A DNA stretch of 64,000 nt from Clostridia bacterium (GTDB lineage: Bacteria > Bacillota > Clostridia > Oscillospirales > Acutalibacteraceae), in NCBI GenBank assembly GCA_024404025.1, contig JAKSQP010000001.1, positions 124,001 to 188,000 on the forward strand. The letters are read 5' to 3'. Below the pieces are notes generated by a model. The model saw only the letters and a list, made by a program, of their open reading frames with translations, did not search any database and was not told the origin of the DNA. How positions within the stretch are numbered: position 1 is the stretch's first letter; every line of letters begins with the position of its first letter. Made by a program: the position numbers and the translations under genes. Shown here one piece after another: positions 1-8,595 of this stretch.

Positions 1-1
1 G

Positions 2-742
2 GGAACTTATGTTGACTGCGTTACCGAGGTCGATTATTATCTCGGCCTCCTGTTTGAAAAGCTTGAAGCCGCAGGCGAGCTTGACGATACGATAATTGTT
101 TTCACCAGCGATAACGGACCCGCTCTCGAAGGTTCGACCGGAGAATTGAGAGGCGGAAAATATCTTGCTTATGAAGGCGGCCAGAAGGTCCCGTTTGCGA
201 TCCGCTGGGGCAACAATTCGGGAATATGGGAGGCGGGATCGACCCGTTCGCAGAGCGCAACTCTTGTTGACCTTTTCCCGACGCTGATTGACCTTTGCGG
301 AATTTCGGGCGGAGGAAATGAAAGCTATCTGCCTGCCGACAGAACAATTGACGGCATTTCGATGCTTCCCGTTCTTAAAGATGACAGCGTTATCCACACA
401 AGCGAAAACCCGATTCTCTATATGAAGCGTGAAAAGCTGAAAGCGATTCAGTATACCGTTCCGTCAAGTGAGATCCTTGCCCGTGAAGAATATAAAAATT
501 ATGATTATAAAGTGCTGAAAGAAAACGAATATATTGATTTCAAGTATTTTCAGCGTATTCAGAACGATAACTCAGCGTTCTTTGATAAATTCCGCAAAAA
601 CTGGCTTCATATTCTTTCCGATGATGCAGGAGAAAACTATAACAGAACTCCGGTTTATCCTACTGTTTCAAAAGAAATGAGCGATAAAATGGATTCGATC
701 ATGAGCGAATTCAAGACGAATCGCAGAGGAATGGTAAGGTGA
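2..742 (+). CDS. Sulfatase, C-terminal part (5' end outside window)
   Basis: The frame is open from the first bases, so the N-terminus, including any Cys/Ser active-site motif (C/S-x-P-x-R), lies outside the window. What remains is the C-terminal part of an alkaline-phosphatase-superfamily sulfatase. The segment FTSDNGP near residue 38 of the visible part is the conserved metal-binding SDNG motif, and it is followed by the usual RGGK..YEGG..VPF stretch and a LVDLFPTLIDLCG helix. The enzyme would hydrolyse sulfate esters, probably on host or dietary glycans. The next gene, 4 bp downstream, is a sulfatase maturase, which strongly supports the call because anaerobic sulfatases need their active-site residue oxidised to formylglycine. 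The exact substrate cannot be read from this fragment. It ends with TGA. Confidence 0.85.
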   Translation, partial: GTYVDCVTEVDYYLGLLFEKLEAAGELDDTIIVFTSDNGPALEGSTGELRGGKYLAYEGGQKVPFAIRWGNNSGIWEAGSTRSQSATLVDLFPTLIDLCGISGGGNESYLPADRTIDGISMLPVLKDDSVIHTSENPILYMKREKLKAIQYTVPSSEILAREEYKNYDYKVLKENEYIDFKYFQRIQNDNSAFFDKFRKNWLHILSDDAGENYNRTPVYPTVSKEMSDKMDSIMSEFKTNRRGMVR

Positions 743-746
743 TATA

Positions 747-1832
747 ATGCCTCCGCTTTCAATAATGATAAAGCCTGCGTCAAGTCTGTGCAATATGCGG
801 TGCCGATATTGCTTTTATCACGATGTTTCAAATATCCGTGAGGTCAAAAGCTTCGGAATCATGACGGAAAGCACGGCTGAAAGTCTGATAAAAAAAGCGT
901 TTGAATTTGCAGACGGTGAAAGCGTTGCCTTTGCTTTTCAGGGCGGCGAGCCGCTGATTGCCGGCATTGATTATTTTAAAAAATTTGTAAGTCATGTGAA
1001 AAAGCTCAATAAGAAAAACAGCGTTGTTTATTTCGGCTTGCAGACCAACGGCACTCTTGTTACCGATGAATGGGCACGGTTTTTCGGCGAAAACGGGTTC
1101 CTTATCGGGCTGAGTCTGGACGGGGATTATAAATATAACAAATTCCGCATTGATGCCGACGGAAACAATGCCTATGAAAAGATAATTGCCGCTTCGGAAA
1201 TTCTCAAAGCCCGTAATGTTGAATTCAATATTCTCACCGTTTTGACGGGTTACTGCGCAGATAATATTGATGCGGTTTATAAATCGCTGACCCGCAAAGG
1301 CTTTAAATATCTTCAGTTTATTCCGTGCCTTCGTTCGTTCGGAGATAAATCGGAAAACGAAATGTATATGACGAACAGACAGTATGCCAAATTCCTCATT
1401 CACGGGTTTAATGCCTATGTTAAGGATTATGTCCGGGGCGATTACACAAGCGTAAGATATTTTGATAATCTTGTCTGCCTTTTTCTCGGCAGGCCTGCCG
1501 AGCAGTGCGGAGTCTGCGGACATTGTATGCACCAGTTTGTTGTTGAAGGCAACGGCAATGTTTACCCCTGCGATTTTTACTGCGTGGATGAATGGCTGCT
1601 CGGAAACATTAACTACAGCGATTTCGATAAGATTGCCCATTCCGATAAAGCTGAGGAATTTCTGCGGGAAAGTCTGAAAGCGGATGAAAAATGCAGGGAG
1701 TGCAGATTCTATCCTCTCTGCAGGGGCGGCGGCTGCAAGCGAATGAAGAATGACCGCAATTACTGCGAAGCATACAAGGCGTTTTTTAACAGCTGTCTTC
1801 CGCTTTTCAGAGTGTTCATCGGCGAAAAATAA
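747..1832 (+). CDS. Anaerobic sulfatase-maturating enzyme (radical SAM/SPASM)
   Basis: This 361-residue radical SAM enzyme should convert an active-site Cys or Ser of a sulfatase to C-alpha-formylglycine without oxygen. Seen in the sequence: the radical SAM cluster motif C-x3-C-x2-C at Cys15, Cys19 and Cys22; a FQGGEPL motif near residue 65; and a C-terminal SPASM-type cysteine-rich region (CGVCGHC, then YPCDFYC, then CRECRFYPLCRGGGC) for two auxiliary [4Fe-4S] clusters. This layout is that of anSME proteins. The gene begins 4 bp after the sulfatase stop, so the two are almost certainly co-transcribed and the sulfatase is the likely client. The PPLSIMIKPASSLCN start is typical for the family, which supports the chosen ATG. 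Confidence 0.93.
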   Translation: MPPLSIMIKPASSLCNMRCRYCFYHDVSNIREVKSFGIMTESTAESLIKKAFEFADGESVAFAFQGGEPLIAGIDYFKKFVSHVKKLNKKNSVVYFGLQTNGTLVTDEWARFFGENGFLIGLSLDGDYKYNKFRIDADGNNAYEKIIAASEILKARNVEFNILTVLTGYCADNIDAVYKSLTRKGFKYLQFIPCLRSFGDKSENEMYMTNRQYAKFLIHGFNAYVKDYVRGDYTSVRYFDNLVCLFLGRPAEQCGVCGHCMHQFVVEGNGNVYPCDFYCVDEWLLGNINYSDFDKIAHSDKAEEFLRESLKADEKCRECRFYPLCRGGGCKRMKNDRNYCEAYKAFFNSCLPLFRVFIGEK

Positions 1833-1838
1833 TATGTA

Positions 1839-1867
1839 TTGCTATTATATAGAAAATCTGTTATAAT
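1839..1867 (+). promoter_or_regulatory. Predicted sigma-A promoter of the rfb cluster
   Basis: TTGCTA (1839-1844) and a perfect TATAAT (1862-1867) are separated by 17 bp. They lie about 90 bp before the first rfb gene. The site was read directly, and its activity is inferred. Confidence 0.6.
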
Positions 1868-1954
1868 CGGACAGAAGACAACCGCCGAAAACATACCGGA
1901 TTCCGAAAATGAATATAACGGAACGCTTTATATAAACTAACACCGGAGGAAGAA

Positions 1955-2836
1955 ATGAAAGGTATTATATTAGCCGGAGGCGCCGGCACAAGATTATACC
2001 CGCTTACTATGGTAACATCAAAACAGCTTTTGCCTATTTATGATAAGCCGATGATATATTATCCTCTTTCAACCCTTATGCTTGCGGGTATAAACGATAT
2101 TCTTGTTATATCAACTCCCGATGATCTTCCGAATTTTGAAAAGCTTCTCGGTGACGGCAGTCAGTTCGGACTTAAGCTCAGCTATGTCGAGCAGCCTTCG
2201 CCGGACGGCCTTGCCCAGGCTTTCATCATCGGAGAGGATTTTATCGGAGACGATACCTGCGCTCTCATTCTCGGCGACAATATTTTTTACGGAGGCGGTC
2301 TTTCCGCCAACCTCGATAATGCCGTTAAGTTTGCGGAAGAAGGCTGCGCAACGATTTTCGGCTATTATGTTCACGATCCCGAAAGATTCGGAATTATGGA
2401 AATCAACGAAAGCTGGGAAGTTCTTTCAGTTGAAGAAAAGCCCAAAAATCCGAAGAGCAACTATTGCATAACCGGTCTTTATTTCTATCCGAAAGGCGTT
2501 GCGGAGAAGGCAAAGAAGGTCACTCCTTCCGCAAGAGGAGAGCTTGAAATAACTTCTCTCAACGATATGTATCTTCAGGAAGGCATTCTCAAAGCGCAGA
2601 TTCTCGGCAGAGGCTTTGCATGGCTTGACACCGGCACGATGGACAGCCTTGTTGAAGCTTCGTCATTTGTTGAAATGATCGAGCAGAACCAGGGCATGAA
2701 AATTTCGGCGCTTGAAGAAATCGCTTTCAGGAAAGGCTGGATAACAAGAGAAACTCTTCTCAAATCAATCGAAAAATACGGCGACTCAAGCTACGGTCGG
2801 CACATAAAGAATGTTGTCGACGGCAAGATGCTTTAA
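1955..2836 (+). CDS. rfbA: Glucose-1-phosphate thymidylyltransferase
   Basis: RfbA/RmlA makes dTDP-glucose from glucose-1-phosphate and dTTP, the first step of the dTDP-L-rhamnose (or other dTDP-6-deoxysugar) pathway. At 293 residues it matches the family length. The N-terminal [11 protein letters not shown] nucleotide-binding loop carries the catalytic Arg13. LGDNIFYGG contains the metal ligand Asp108, and WLDTGT contains the second ligand Asp225. A strong GGAGGAAG site precedes the ATG. Downstream are a divergent second copy and rfbB. rfbC and rfbD are not in this window, so the end product is undetermined. Confidence 0.95.
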   Translation: MKGIILAGGAGTRLYPLTMVTSKQLLPIYDKPMIYYPLSTLMLAGINDILVISTPDDLPNFEKLLGDGSQFGLKLSYVEQPSPDGLAQAFIIGEDFIGDDTCALILGDNIFYGGGLSANLDNAVKFAEEGCATIFGYYVHDPERFGIMEINESWEVLSVEEKPKNPKSNYCITGLYFYPKGVAEKAKKVTPSARGELEITSLNDMYLQEGILKAQILGRGFAWLDTGTMDSLVEASSFVEMIEQNQGMKISALEEIAFRKGWITRETLLKSIEKYGDSSYGRHIKNVVDGKML

Positions 2837-2852
2837 CAGAAGGATGGGTCAA

Positions 2853-3797
2853 ATGAAAGGAATTATTCTTGCAGGCGGATCGGATACAAAGCTTTATCCG
2901 ATGACTCTTATCACCTGCAAACAGCTTCTTCCGGTTTATGATAAGCCGCTCATATATTATCCGCTGACAACTCTTATGCTTGCCGGAATAAGAGATATTC
3001 TGATTATCTCAACTCCCGATGACACTCCGAAGCTTAAAAAGCTTCTCGGCAGCGGCAGGCAGTTCGGAATAAATCTTTCCTATGCGGTGCAGGAGCATCC
3101 GGACGGACTTGCTCAGGCATTCATAATCGGCGAGGATTTCATTGGCAGCGACAGCGTTGCAATGATTCTCGGCGATAACATTTTCTACGGAAACGGTCTC
3201 GGATATATGCTTCGCCAGGCGAGCAAGGTCAGGGACGGCGCAACGATTTTCAGCATTTATGTTGATAAGCCGAAGAATTACGGCGTTGTTGAGCTTGATG
3301 AAAACAACGATCCCGTTGCAATTATCGAAAAACCCGAGCATACGGTTTCATCCTATGCGGTTACGGGAATTTATTTCTATGATAACAAAGTCGTTGAATA
3401 TGCAAAGGCTCTCAAACCTTCCGCAAGAGGAAAGCTTGAAATAACCGATATAAATCAAAGATATCTTGAAGAAGGCAAGCTTAACATAAAGTTTATGAAC
3501 AGAGGCTTCTCATGGTTTGAGGCTGATGACGAAGCCCACATATTAAAGGCAACGAAATATATTCAGACTATTGAAAAGCTTCAGGGAATTCAGGTTTCCG
3601 TCCCCGAAGAAATAGCATATAATATGCGCTGGATAACTCCGGAAGAGCTTATGCAGTCTGCCGAAAGATACGGCAAATCGCCTTACGGTGAGCATCTCAA
3701 AAAAGTTGCAGACGGCAAAATTCTTTATTCTTCAACGAAGCCCGGCGAAAGACCGCTTTGGGGCACCGAAGATGAATCCCTTAAACAGAAGGATTGA
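2853..3797 (+). CDS. Divergent RfbA-like nucleotidyltransferase (altered active site)
   Basis: This is a second member of the RmlA family, 314 residues, lying 16 bp after rfbA. I start it at the ATG giving MKGIILAGG, because that matches rfbA from the first residue; an upstream in-frame ATG at 2811 lies inside rfbA. The fold is preserved (LGDNIFYGN with Asp108, ARGKLEITD), but the nucleotide loop reads GGSDTKLYPMT, with Gly11 changed to Asp and catalytic Arg13 to Lys. The second metal-ligand motif WLDTGT is WFEADD, with Asp changed to Glu at residue 223. A charged extension of about 25 residues follows the usual end. It may be a regulatory or inactive paralogue, or have another sugar-phosphate substrate. 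It ends 10 bp before rfbB, within the same operon. Confidence 0.85.
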   Translation: MKGIILAGGSDTKLYPMTLITCKQLLPVYDKPLIYYPLTTLMLAGIRDILIISTPDDTPKLKKLLGSGRQFGINLSYAVQEHPDGLAQAFIIGEDFIGSDSVAMILGDNIFYGNGLGYMLRQASKVRDGATIFSIYVDKPKNYGVVELDENNDPVAIIEKPEHTVSSYAVTGIYFYDNKVVEYAKALKPSARGKLEITDINQRYLEEGKLNIKFMNRGFSWFEADDEAHILKATKYIQTIEKLQGIQVSVPEEIAYNMRWITPEELMQSAERYGKSPYGEHLKKVADGKILYSSTKPGERPLWGTEDESLKQKD

Positions 3798-3807
3798 TGA
3801 AATCAGA

Positions 3808-4827
3808 ATGAAAATACTTGTTACCGGCGGCGCCGGATTCATTGGCTCAAATTTTATATATCTTCTGCTCGAAGAGCGCCCCGGTTGGCAGATAGTGTGC
3901 GTTGATGCGCTGACCTATGCCGCAAATATCCACACTCTGAACAGGGCGATGGAAAATCCGGATTTCGTATTCTATAAGGAGGATATCCGGAACAGAGAAG
4001 GTATTTTTGATATTTTTGAAAAAGAACATCCCGATGTTGTTGTTAATTTTGCGGCTGAATCCCATGTTGACAGAAGCATCGAAAACCCCGGAATATTTCT
4101 TGAAACAAATATTTTGGGTACGCAGGTCATGATGGATGCCTGCAGAAAATACGGAATAAAGAGATTCCATCAGGTCGGAACGGATGAGGTTTACGGCGAT
4201 CTTCCGCTTGACAGACCCGATCTGCTTTTCCGTGAGGATACGCCGATCCACACAAGCAGTCCGTATTCAACCTCAAAGGCATCTGCGGATCTTCTTGCTC
4301 TTGCTTATTTCAGAACTTACGGCCTGCCGGTTACGGTTTCAAGATGCAGCAACAATTACGGACCTTATCAGTTTCCCGAAAAACTGATTCCGCTTATGAT
4401 AAACAATGCATCTCACGATAAACCGCTTCCCGTTTACGGTGAGGGGCTGAATATCAGAGATTGGCTTTATGTTAAGGACCATTGCCGCGGAATCCTTGCC
4501 GTGCTTGAAAAGGGCAGAGAGGGCGAGGTCTATAATCTCGGCGGCCACAATGAGAAGGCGAACATTGAAATAGTAAAAATCATTCTTGAAAAGCTCGGCA
4601 AGCCCGAAAGCCTTATAACCCATGTTGCAGACCGTAAAGGTCATGACAGAAGATATGCAATTGATCCGACAAAAGCGAACAGAGAGCTGGGCTGGAGCCC
4701 CACAACGATGTTTGCCGACGGAATTGAAATGACCATCGAATGGTATAAGAACAATATGGACTGGATGGATGAATGCACATCGGGCGAATATACGGAATAT
4801 TACGAGCAGATGTACGAAAAAAGATAA
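3808..4827 (+). CDS. rfbB: dTDP-glucose 4,6-dehydratase
   Basis: RfbB/RmlB converts dTDP-glucose to dTDP-4-keto-6-deoxyglucose using bound NAD+. The start is the ATG giving MKILVTGGAGFIGSNF, the classical Rossmann GxxGxxG at the N-terminus. An upstream in-frame ATG at 3688 lies within the preceding gene. Seen in the 339-residue protein: the catalytic TDE triad in VGTDEVYGD, the YSTSK (YxxxK) pair, the NNYGPYQFPEKLIP motif and NWLYV-like IRDWLYVKDH. It follows the two rfbA-type genes closely and completes the step after rfbA. It ends with TAA. Confidence 0.96.
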   Translation: MKILVTGGAGFIGSNFIYLLLEERPGWQIVCVDALTYAANIHTLNRAMENPDFVFYKEDIRNREGIFDIFEKEHPDVVVNFAAESHVDRSIENPGIFLETNILGTQVMMDACRKYGIKRFHQVGTDEVYGDLPLDRPDLLFREDTPIHTSSPYSTSKASADLLALAYFRTYGLPVTVSRCSNNYGPYQFPEKLIPLMINNASHDKPLPVYGEGLNIRDWLYVKDHCRGILAVLEKGREGEVYNLGGHNEKANIEIVKIILEKLGKPESLITHVADRKGHDRRYAIDPTKANRELGWSPTTMFADGIEMTIEWYKNNMDWMDECTSGEYTEYYEQMYEKR

Positions 4828-4848
4828 ATTCAGAAAGGAAAGCGGATT

Positions 4849-6282
4849 TTGCTTTTAAGAAAAGATTGGTCTGATGATGTCAGAGCCGCAGTTAACGATC
4901 TGATTGCCATGTTCGGAAAAAACTCCGGGAATTATGACAAATCTTCGTATGCGGTTTTTGATTTTGATAATTCATCAACGATTTTTGATTGCGAGGAGCA
5001 GCTTGCTGCGTTTCAGATCGAAGTTATGGCTTTTGAAATCAAGCCCGAAAACTTCAGAGAGATCCTTTATACGGAGTTAAGCGACACCTCGGCAGATTTA
5101 AGCGGTTACGGATATTTCAAAGGCTCTTACGGCAATCTGGCTGACGATATTGCGGGAGCATACAGCCGCCTGTGGAACAGATACGGACCCTTCTCGGCAA
5201 AGGGAGTTGCCGAAGAAAAGCTTGATGCGCTCCATTCGGATGAATATTGGATGGAATTTGCGGCAAAGCTGCGAATGATGTATGACCTCGTTTATGATGT
5301 TGAATCGGCGGCAATTGCCTATCCCTGGATCCTTTACTGGTTTACAGGAATGACCGAAGAAGAGGTATATGCGCTTGGTTTGAGATGCGCCGAAAAATAC
5401 AAAGATTCGGATACGGTAACAGTTAAATGGGAGTCACCGGAAATCGAATCGAAAACCGGCAGAGTTTCTTATGAATTTACTCTCGGCGTTAATGCAACCG
5501 AAAATATAAAAGAGCTTTATAAGACTCTCAACGAAAACGGAATTGATGTCTGGGTCTGCTCTGCCTCATGCACGGGAGCGGTCAGAGCCTGCATTGATTC
5601 ATTCGGGCTTCACGGTTATATCAAAGGTATGCTCGGAATGACAAACAAAACCGATGAAAGCGGAAGATACCTTAACGGATATGATTACGAAACGGGCTGC
5701 GGATTTTATGCTTTGCCGGGTGGAAAATGGCAAAAGATGTCTGCCCCTACAAAAGCGCAGCCTTTTGCAGAGGGTAAGGTCACTGCGATAACCAATGCGA
5801 TTGCTCCCGAATATGAAAATCACGGTCCGATTGCGGGCTTTATGGATTCAACGGGTGATTTCAGCTTCTGTACCGAATATGAAACGCTGAAGCTTGTTAT
5901 CTGCTTCAACAGAGCAACAAGAAAGGTCACCGACGGCGGCGGACTCATTTCAGAGCTTGCCGTGTATCAGAAAAATGTTCTCGGATATGATATGAAAAAA
6001 GCAGCCGAAGCAGGCGATACGCTCTATGTGCTTCAGGGCCGTGACGAAAACGGAAAGAGAACATTCCGGAACAGCTGCGAAACCCTTCGCCTTGGCAGAG
6101 AAAAAAGCATTCTCTTTGCTTCTGACGATAACCGGAGACAGCTTGATCATTTTACGGAAAAGAAGCTTTCGACAAGAGAGATAATCGAAAAATATTCTGT
6201 TCGCACCGATGCGGATAAAAGCGAACTCGGTTTTGCTTTCGGATTCTGCAAAAAGAACGGCGGTTATCATTCGCATAAATAA
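4849..6282 (+). CDS. HAD-superfamily phosphatase, large, PchP-like
   Basis: The start is a TTG preceded by AGAAAGGAAAG about 8 bp upstream; there is no earlier ATG near a ribosome site. The 477-residue protein has HAD motif I as DFDNSST (residues about 39-45, DxDxS/T type), motif II in VCSASCTG, and a late acidic motif GFMDSTGDFSF that would bind magnesium. A large cap of more than 200 residues lies between motifs I and II. The layout resembles phosphorylcholine phosphatase and related phosphoserine-type HAD proteins, but the substrate cannot be assigned. It is the last gene before a strong terminator and sits 21 bp after rfbB, so it probably belongs to the dTDP-sugar transcript. No signal peptide is seen. 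Confidence 0.7.
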   Translation: MLLRKDWSDDVRAAVNDLIAMFGKNSGNYDKSSYAVFDFDNSSTIFDCEEQLAAFQIEVMAFEIKPENFREILYTELSDTSADLSGYGYFKGSYGNLADDIAGAYSRLWNRYGPFSAKGVAEEKLDALHSDEYWMEFAAKLRMMYDLVYDVESAAIAYPWILYWFTGMTEEEVYALGLRCAEKYKDSDTVTVKWESPEIESKTGRVSYEFTLGVNATENIKELYKTLNENGIDVWVCSASCTGAVRACIDSFGLHGYIKGMLGMTNKTDESGRYLNGYDYETGCGFYALPGGKWQKMSAPTKAQPFAEGKVTAITNAIAPEYENHGPIAGFMDSTGDFSFCTEYETLKLVICFNRATRKVTDGGGLISELAVYQKNVLGYDMKKAAEAGDTLYVLQGRDENGKRTFRNSCETLRLGREKSILFASDDNRRQLDHFTEKKLSTREIIEKYSVRTDADKSELGFAFGFCKKNGGYHSHK

Positions 6283-6295
6283 GACAGCAAAGAAT

Positions 6296-6339
6296 AAAGC
6301 ACCTGAGGAAAGAGAGAGTCTCTTTTGTCAGGTGCTTTT
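6296..6339 (+). terminator. Rho-independent terminator after the rfb operon
   Basis: An 11-bp stem (AAAGCACCTGA at 6296-6306 with TCAGGTGCTTT at 6328-6338) follows the TAA of the HAD gene by 13 bp and ends in a T-run. Confidence 0.85.
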
Positions 6340-6396
6340 GCATGAAAAGTTATGAGCAGGCAGGCAAGCATCCTGCTCACCCAAATCAATTTTAAC

Positions 6397-6423
6397 GGCA
6401 CGGAAAAATCCGTGCCCTACGGG
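6397..6423. repeat. Single REP-like palindrome
   Basis: The palindrome GGCACGGAAAAATCCGTGCC is followed by CTACGGG. It is a lone copy of the intergenic family also found near 8.6, 50.3 and 56.1 kb. The flank CAAATCAATTTTAACGG also resembles the spacer of the longer copies. Confidence 0.75.
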
Positions 6424-6436
6424 ATACCTATACCTA

Positions 6437-7072
6437 TTATATTATACTGTTATCTGCCAGAATTTCCGGCTTATGAATCATGCTGTCTGCTTCGGTGAGC
6501 TTTCTGATTACTTTGCAGGGGTTACCGGCTGCGAAACAATCAGACGGAATATCCTTGACTATGACGCTGCCTGCGCCGATAACGCAGTTGTCGCCGACGG
6601 TTACTCCCGGGCAGACAACAACATTGGCGCCGAACCAGCAGTCTTTGCCGATGCTGACGGGCTTTGCATAGCAGAGCCTTCTGATGCCTCCGTCTGCGCA
6701 GAGAATTTCTTTTCTCTCGTCGGCAAGCATGGGATGGCAGGGAGTGACTATCGTAACATTGGGGCCGAAATTGCAGCCGCTGCCGATAGTTACCTTTGCA
6801 TCGTCCTGAACGGTAAAATTGAAGTTTATGAAGCAGTTGTCGCCGATGGTTGTGTGAGAGCCGTAATGAAAGGTTATGGGACCCTGAAGAAAGCAATTTT
6901 TGCCGAGAGAGCCGATAAGCTCCGAAAGAATTGCATTTCTCTCTTCTGTTTCGTCCTCATATAGCTTGTTATAATCAAGATTCAGCTTGTGTGCTTTAAG
7001 CTTGATCGCTTTGAGGGCAGGGTCGCCGGGGCAGAACATAATTCCGCTGAATATTTTTTCTTCTTCCGTCAT
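6437..7072 (-). CDS. Sugar O-acetyltransferase (LacA/Maa hexapeptide family)
   Basis: The protein has about 211 residues and a left-handed beta-helix of hexapeptide repeats (GDNCFINFNFTVQDDAKVTIG, then IGKDCWFGANVVVCPGVTVG, both typical of the family). An N-terminal helical segment beginning MTEEEKIFSGIMFCPGDP matches maltose/galactoside acetyltransferases. The catalytic His is in TPCHPM. I prefer the ATG at 7072 over a GTG at 7081, because the AAAGGA ribosome site lies about 10 nt before the ATG but abuts the GTG. It transfers acetyl from acetyl-CoA to a sugar hydroxyl; the acceptor is unknown. It converges on the rfb terminator and stands alone. Confidence 0.88.
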   Translation of the reverse strand: MTEEEKIFSGIMFCPGDPALKAIKLKAHKLNLDYNKLYEDETEERNAILSELIGSLGKNCFLQGPITFHYGSHTTIGDNCFINFNFTVQDDAKVTIGSGCNFGPNVTIVTPCHPMLADERKEILCADGGIRRLCYAKPVSIGKDCWFGANVVVCPGVTVGDNCVIGAGSVIVKDIPSDCFAAGNPCKVIRKLTEADSMIHKPEILADNSII

Positions 7073-7142
7073 TTCGATCACATCCTTTCATCCATTATAT
7101 AATAAGTTGACCCGATATGCAAGAAAAGCATTTATTTTACAG

Positions 7143-7171
7143 TTGCAAAAGTTAATAAAATATGATAATAT
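7143..7171 (+). promoter_or_regulatory. Possible promoter of the lysozyme gene
   Basis: TTGCAA (7143-7148) and TAATAT (7166-7171) are 17 bp apart in AT-rich DNA, about 70 bp before the ATG. The match is imperfect, and overlapping -10-like hexamers are present. Confidence 0.4.
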
Positions 7172-7240
7172 TTGACCATAAAAGAAGATTTGTTAATATT
7201 TATATGTTAAAATCAATTATAAAAATTCAGGGGGATAATT

Positions 7241-8533
7241 ATGAAATCATTAAAAAAAGCAGTCAGCCTTATGCTCTGCGCATTGATCGTTATTTTTTCA
7301 ACGATTGCAGGCTCCGCAGCTTACACCAATGTTACCTATATGAGCGATGCAAGGTTTGCGAGCGGCTATGAAATCATCAACGCCATTGATGTTTCAACTC
7401 ATAACGGCGTTATCGACTGGGCAAAGGTCTATGCAGACGGAATCCACGAAGCGATCATCCGAGTAGGTTACAGAGGAAATACGCAGGGCGGACTTTACCT
7501 TGATGATAAGTTTGAGGCAAATGTAAACGGCGCTCTTGCGGCAGGCCTTAAGATAGGCGTTTATTTCTATACCCAGGCAATCACAACCGCAGAGGCAGAA
7601 GAAGAAGCAAAGTTTGTTATAGATGCAATCAAGGGCAAGAATATCTCTCTTCCTATTATCTATGACTGTGAATATGCCGAAAGCGGAAGCCGTTATTCAG
7701 GCAGACTGTATGATGCGGGTCTTTCAAATCTGACGCAGACCCTTATATGCCTTTCTTTCCTTAACACAATTAAGACTGCAGGCTATCAGCCGATGCTTTA
7801 TGCAAACAAATATATGCTTAATGATAAGCTTTATGCAGGCAGCATTGATTCGATCTATCCTATATGGCTTGCAGAATATAAAACAACTCCTACATACACC
7901 GGAAAATATGAGATGTGGCAGTATACATCAACCGGCAAGGTAAACGGCATTAACGGAAACGTTGATATGAATTTCAGATATGTCAAGAGTGAAGAAGTCA
8001 AAAAGATAGAAATTTCGGCATTGAAGACGGAAATCACCGTCGGAGAAACACTTCAGGCATCGGCAACAACAAATGCCGCTGCAATTTCGGCAATAGGAAC
8101 AGCCGGAGCAGTTGAGTGGACAACCTCCGCACCCGGTGTTGCATGGATCGACACAACCGGACTTATTACCGCTCTTTCTGCGGGAACTGCCGAAATTACC
8201 GCAAGCGTTAAGGTTACCCCTGCTCAGGGTGCGGCTCAGACCTTCACGGATAAACTTGTTATAACGGTCAAGGCGGCGCAGTCAACCGATCCCACAACGC
8301 CGACCGATCCCACAACACCGACCGATCCCACAACGCCGACCGATCCCACAACACCAACTGATCCCACAACACCAACTGATCCCACAACACCAACTGATCC
8401 GGACCCCGAAAATCCCTATATGGAAATTGACCCTGACGGTGGATTCCTGATGACAGCGTTTTCGGTTATTACAAATATAATAATCTGGTGCATTAATGTA
8501 TTCGGCAAGCTGATGTCAATTATCATGAAATAA
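7241..8533 (+). CDS. Secreted GH25 lysozyme with Ig-like domain and TDPTTP-repeat tail
   Basis: The 430-residue protein starts with a Sec signal peptide (basic MKSLKKA, hydrophobic stretch, likely cut near GSAA-Y). Residues about 45-245 are a GH25 N-acetylmuramidase domain: IDVSTHNGVIDW at the N-edge and the catalytic Asp/Glu pair in YDCEYAE. Residues about 250-345 form a bacterial Ig-like (BIG2) module. Six perfect TDPTTP repeats then act as a linker. Unusually, the C-terminus is a hydrophobic/amphipathic segment (FSVITNIIIWCINVFGKLMSI) rather than a cell-wall repeat or LPXTG motif, so it could hold the enzyme at the membrane. Role: peptidoglycan cleavage, in remodelling or against competitors. 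A GGGG ribosome site lies upstream, and a terminator follows. Confidence 0.92.
   Translation: MKSLKKAVSLMLCALIVIFSTIAGSAAYTNVTYMSDARFASGYEIINAIDVSTHNGVIDWAKVYADGIHEAIIRVGYRGNTQGGLYLDDKFEANVNGALAAGLKIGVYFYTQAITTAEAEEEAKFVIDAIKGKNISLPIIYDCEYAESGSRYSGRLYDAGLSNLTQTLICLSFLNTIKTAGYQPMLYANKYMLNDKLYAGSIDSIYPIWLAEYKTTPTYTGKYEMWQYTSTGKVNGINGNVDMNFRYVKSEEVKKIEISALKTEITVGETLQASATTNAAAISAIGTAGAVEWTTSAPGVAWIDTTGLITALSAGTAEITASVKVTPAQGAAQTFTDKLVITVKAAQSTDPTTPTDPTTPTDPTTPTDPTTPTDPTTPTDPTTPTDPDPENPYMEIDPDGGFLMTAFSVITNIIIWCINVFGKLMSIIMK
8285..8392 (+). repeat. Six tandem 18-bp units coding TDPTTP
   Basis: Six in-frame 18-bp units (ACCGATCCCACAACGCCG and near-copies) encode (Thr-Asp-Pro-Thr-Thr-Pro)x6. Units differ at only one or two positions (ACC/ACT, CCG/CCA), which suggests recent expansion. 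The copy number is likely to vary between strains. Confidence 0.95.
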
Positions 8534-8550
8534 GCATTTGTAAAAATAAT

Positions 8551-8592
8551 GAGAGATGATTTCAGAGAAATCTGCAATCATCTCTCGTTTTT
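8551..8592 (+). terminator. Terminator after the lysozyme gene
   Basis: A 10-bp stem, GAGAGATGAT (8551-8560) with ATCATCTCTC (8577-8586), is followed by GTTTTTG. It lies 18 bp after the stop. Confidence 0.85.
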
Positions 8593-8595
8593 GTC

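Noticed and set aside
828..1640. Long open frame on the minus strand (270 codons) inside the sulfatase maturase gene
   Set aside because: The plus-strand frame has complete radical SAM and SPASM motifs; the reverse frame shows no known domain and arises from codon bias.
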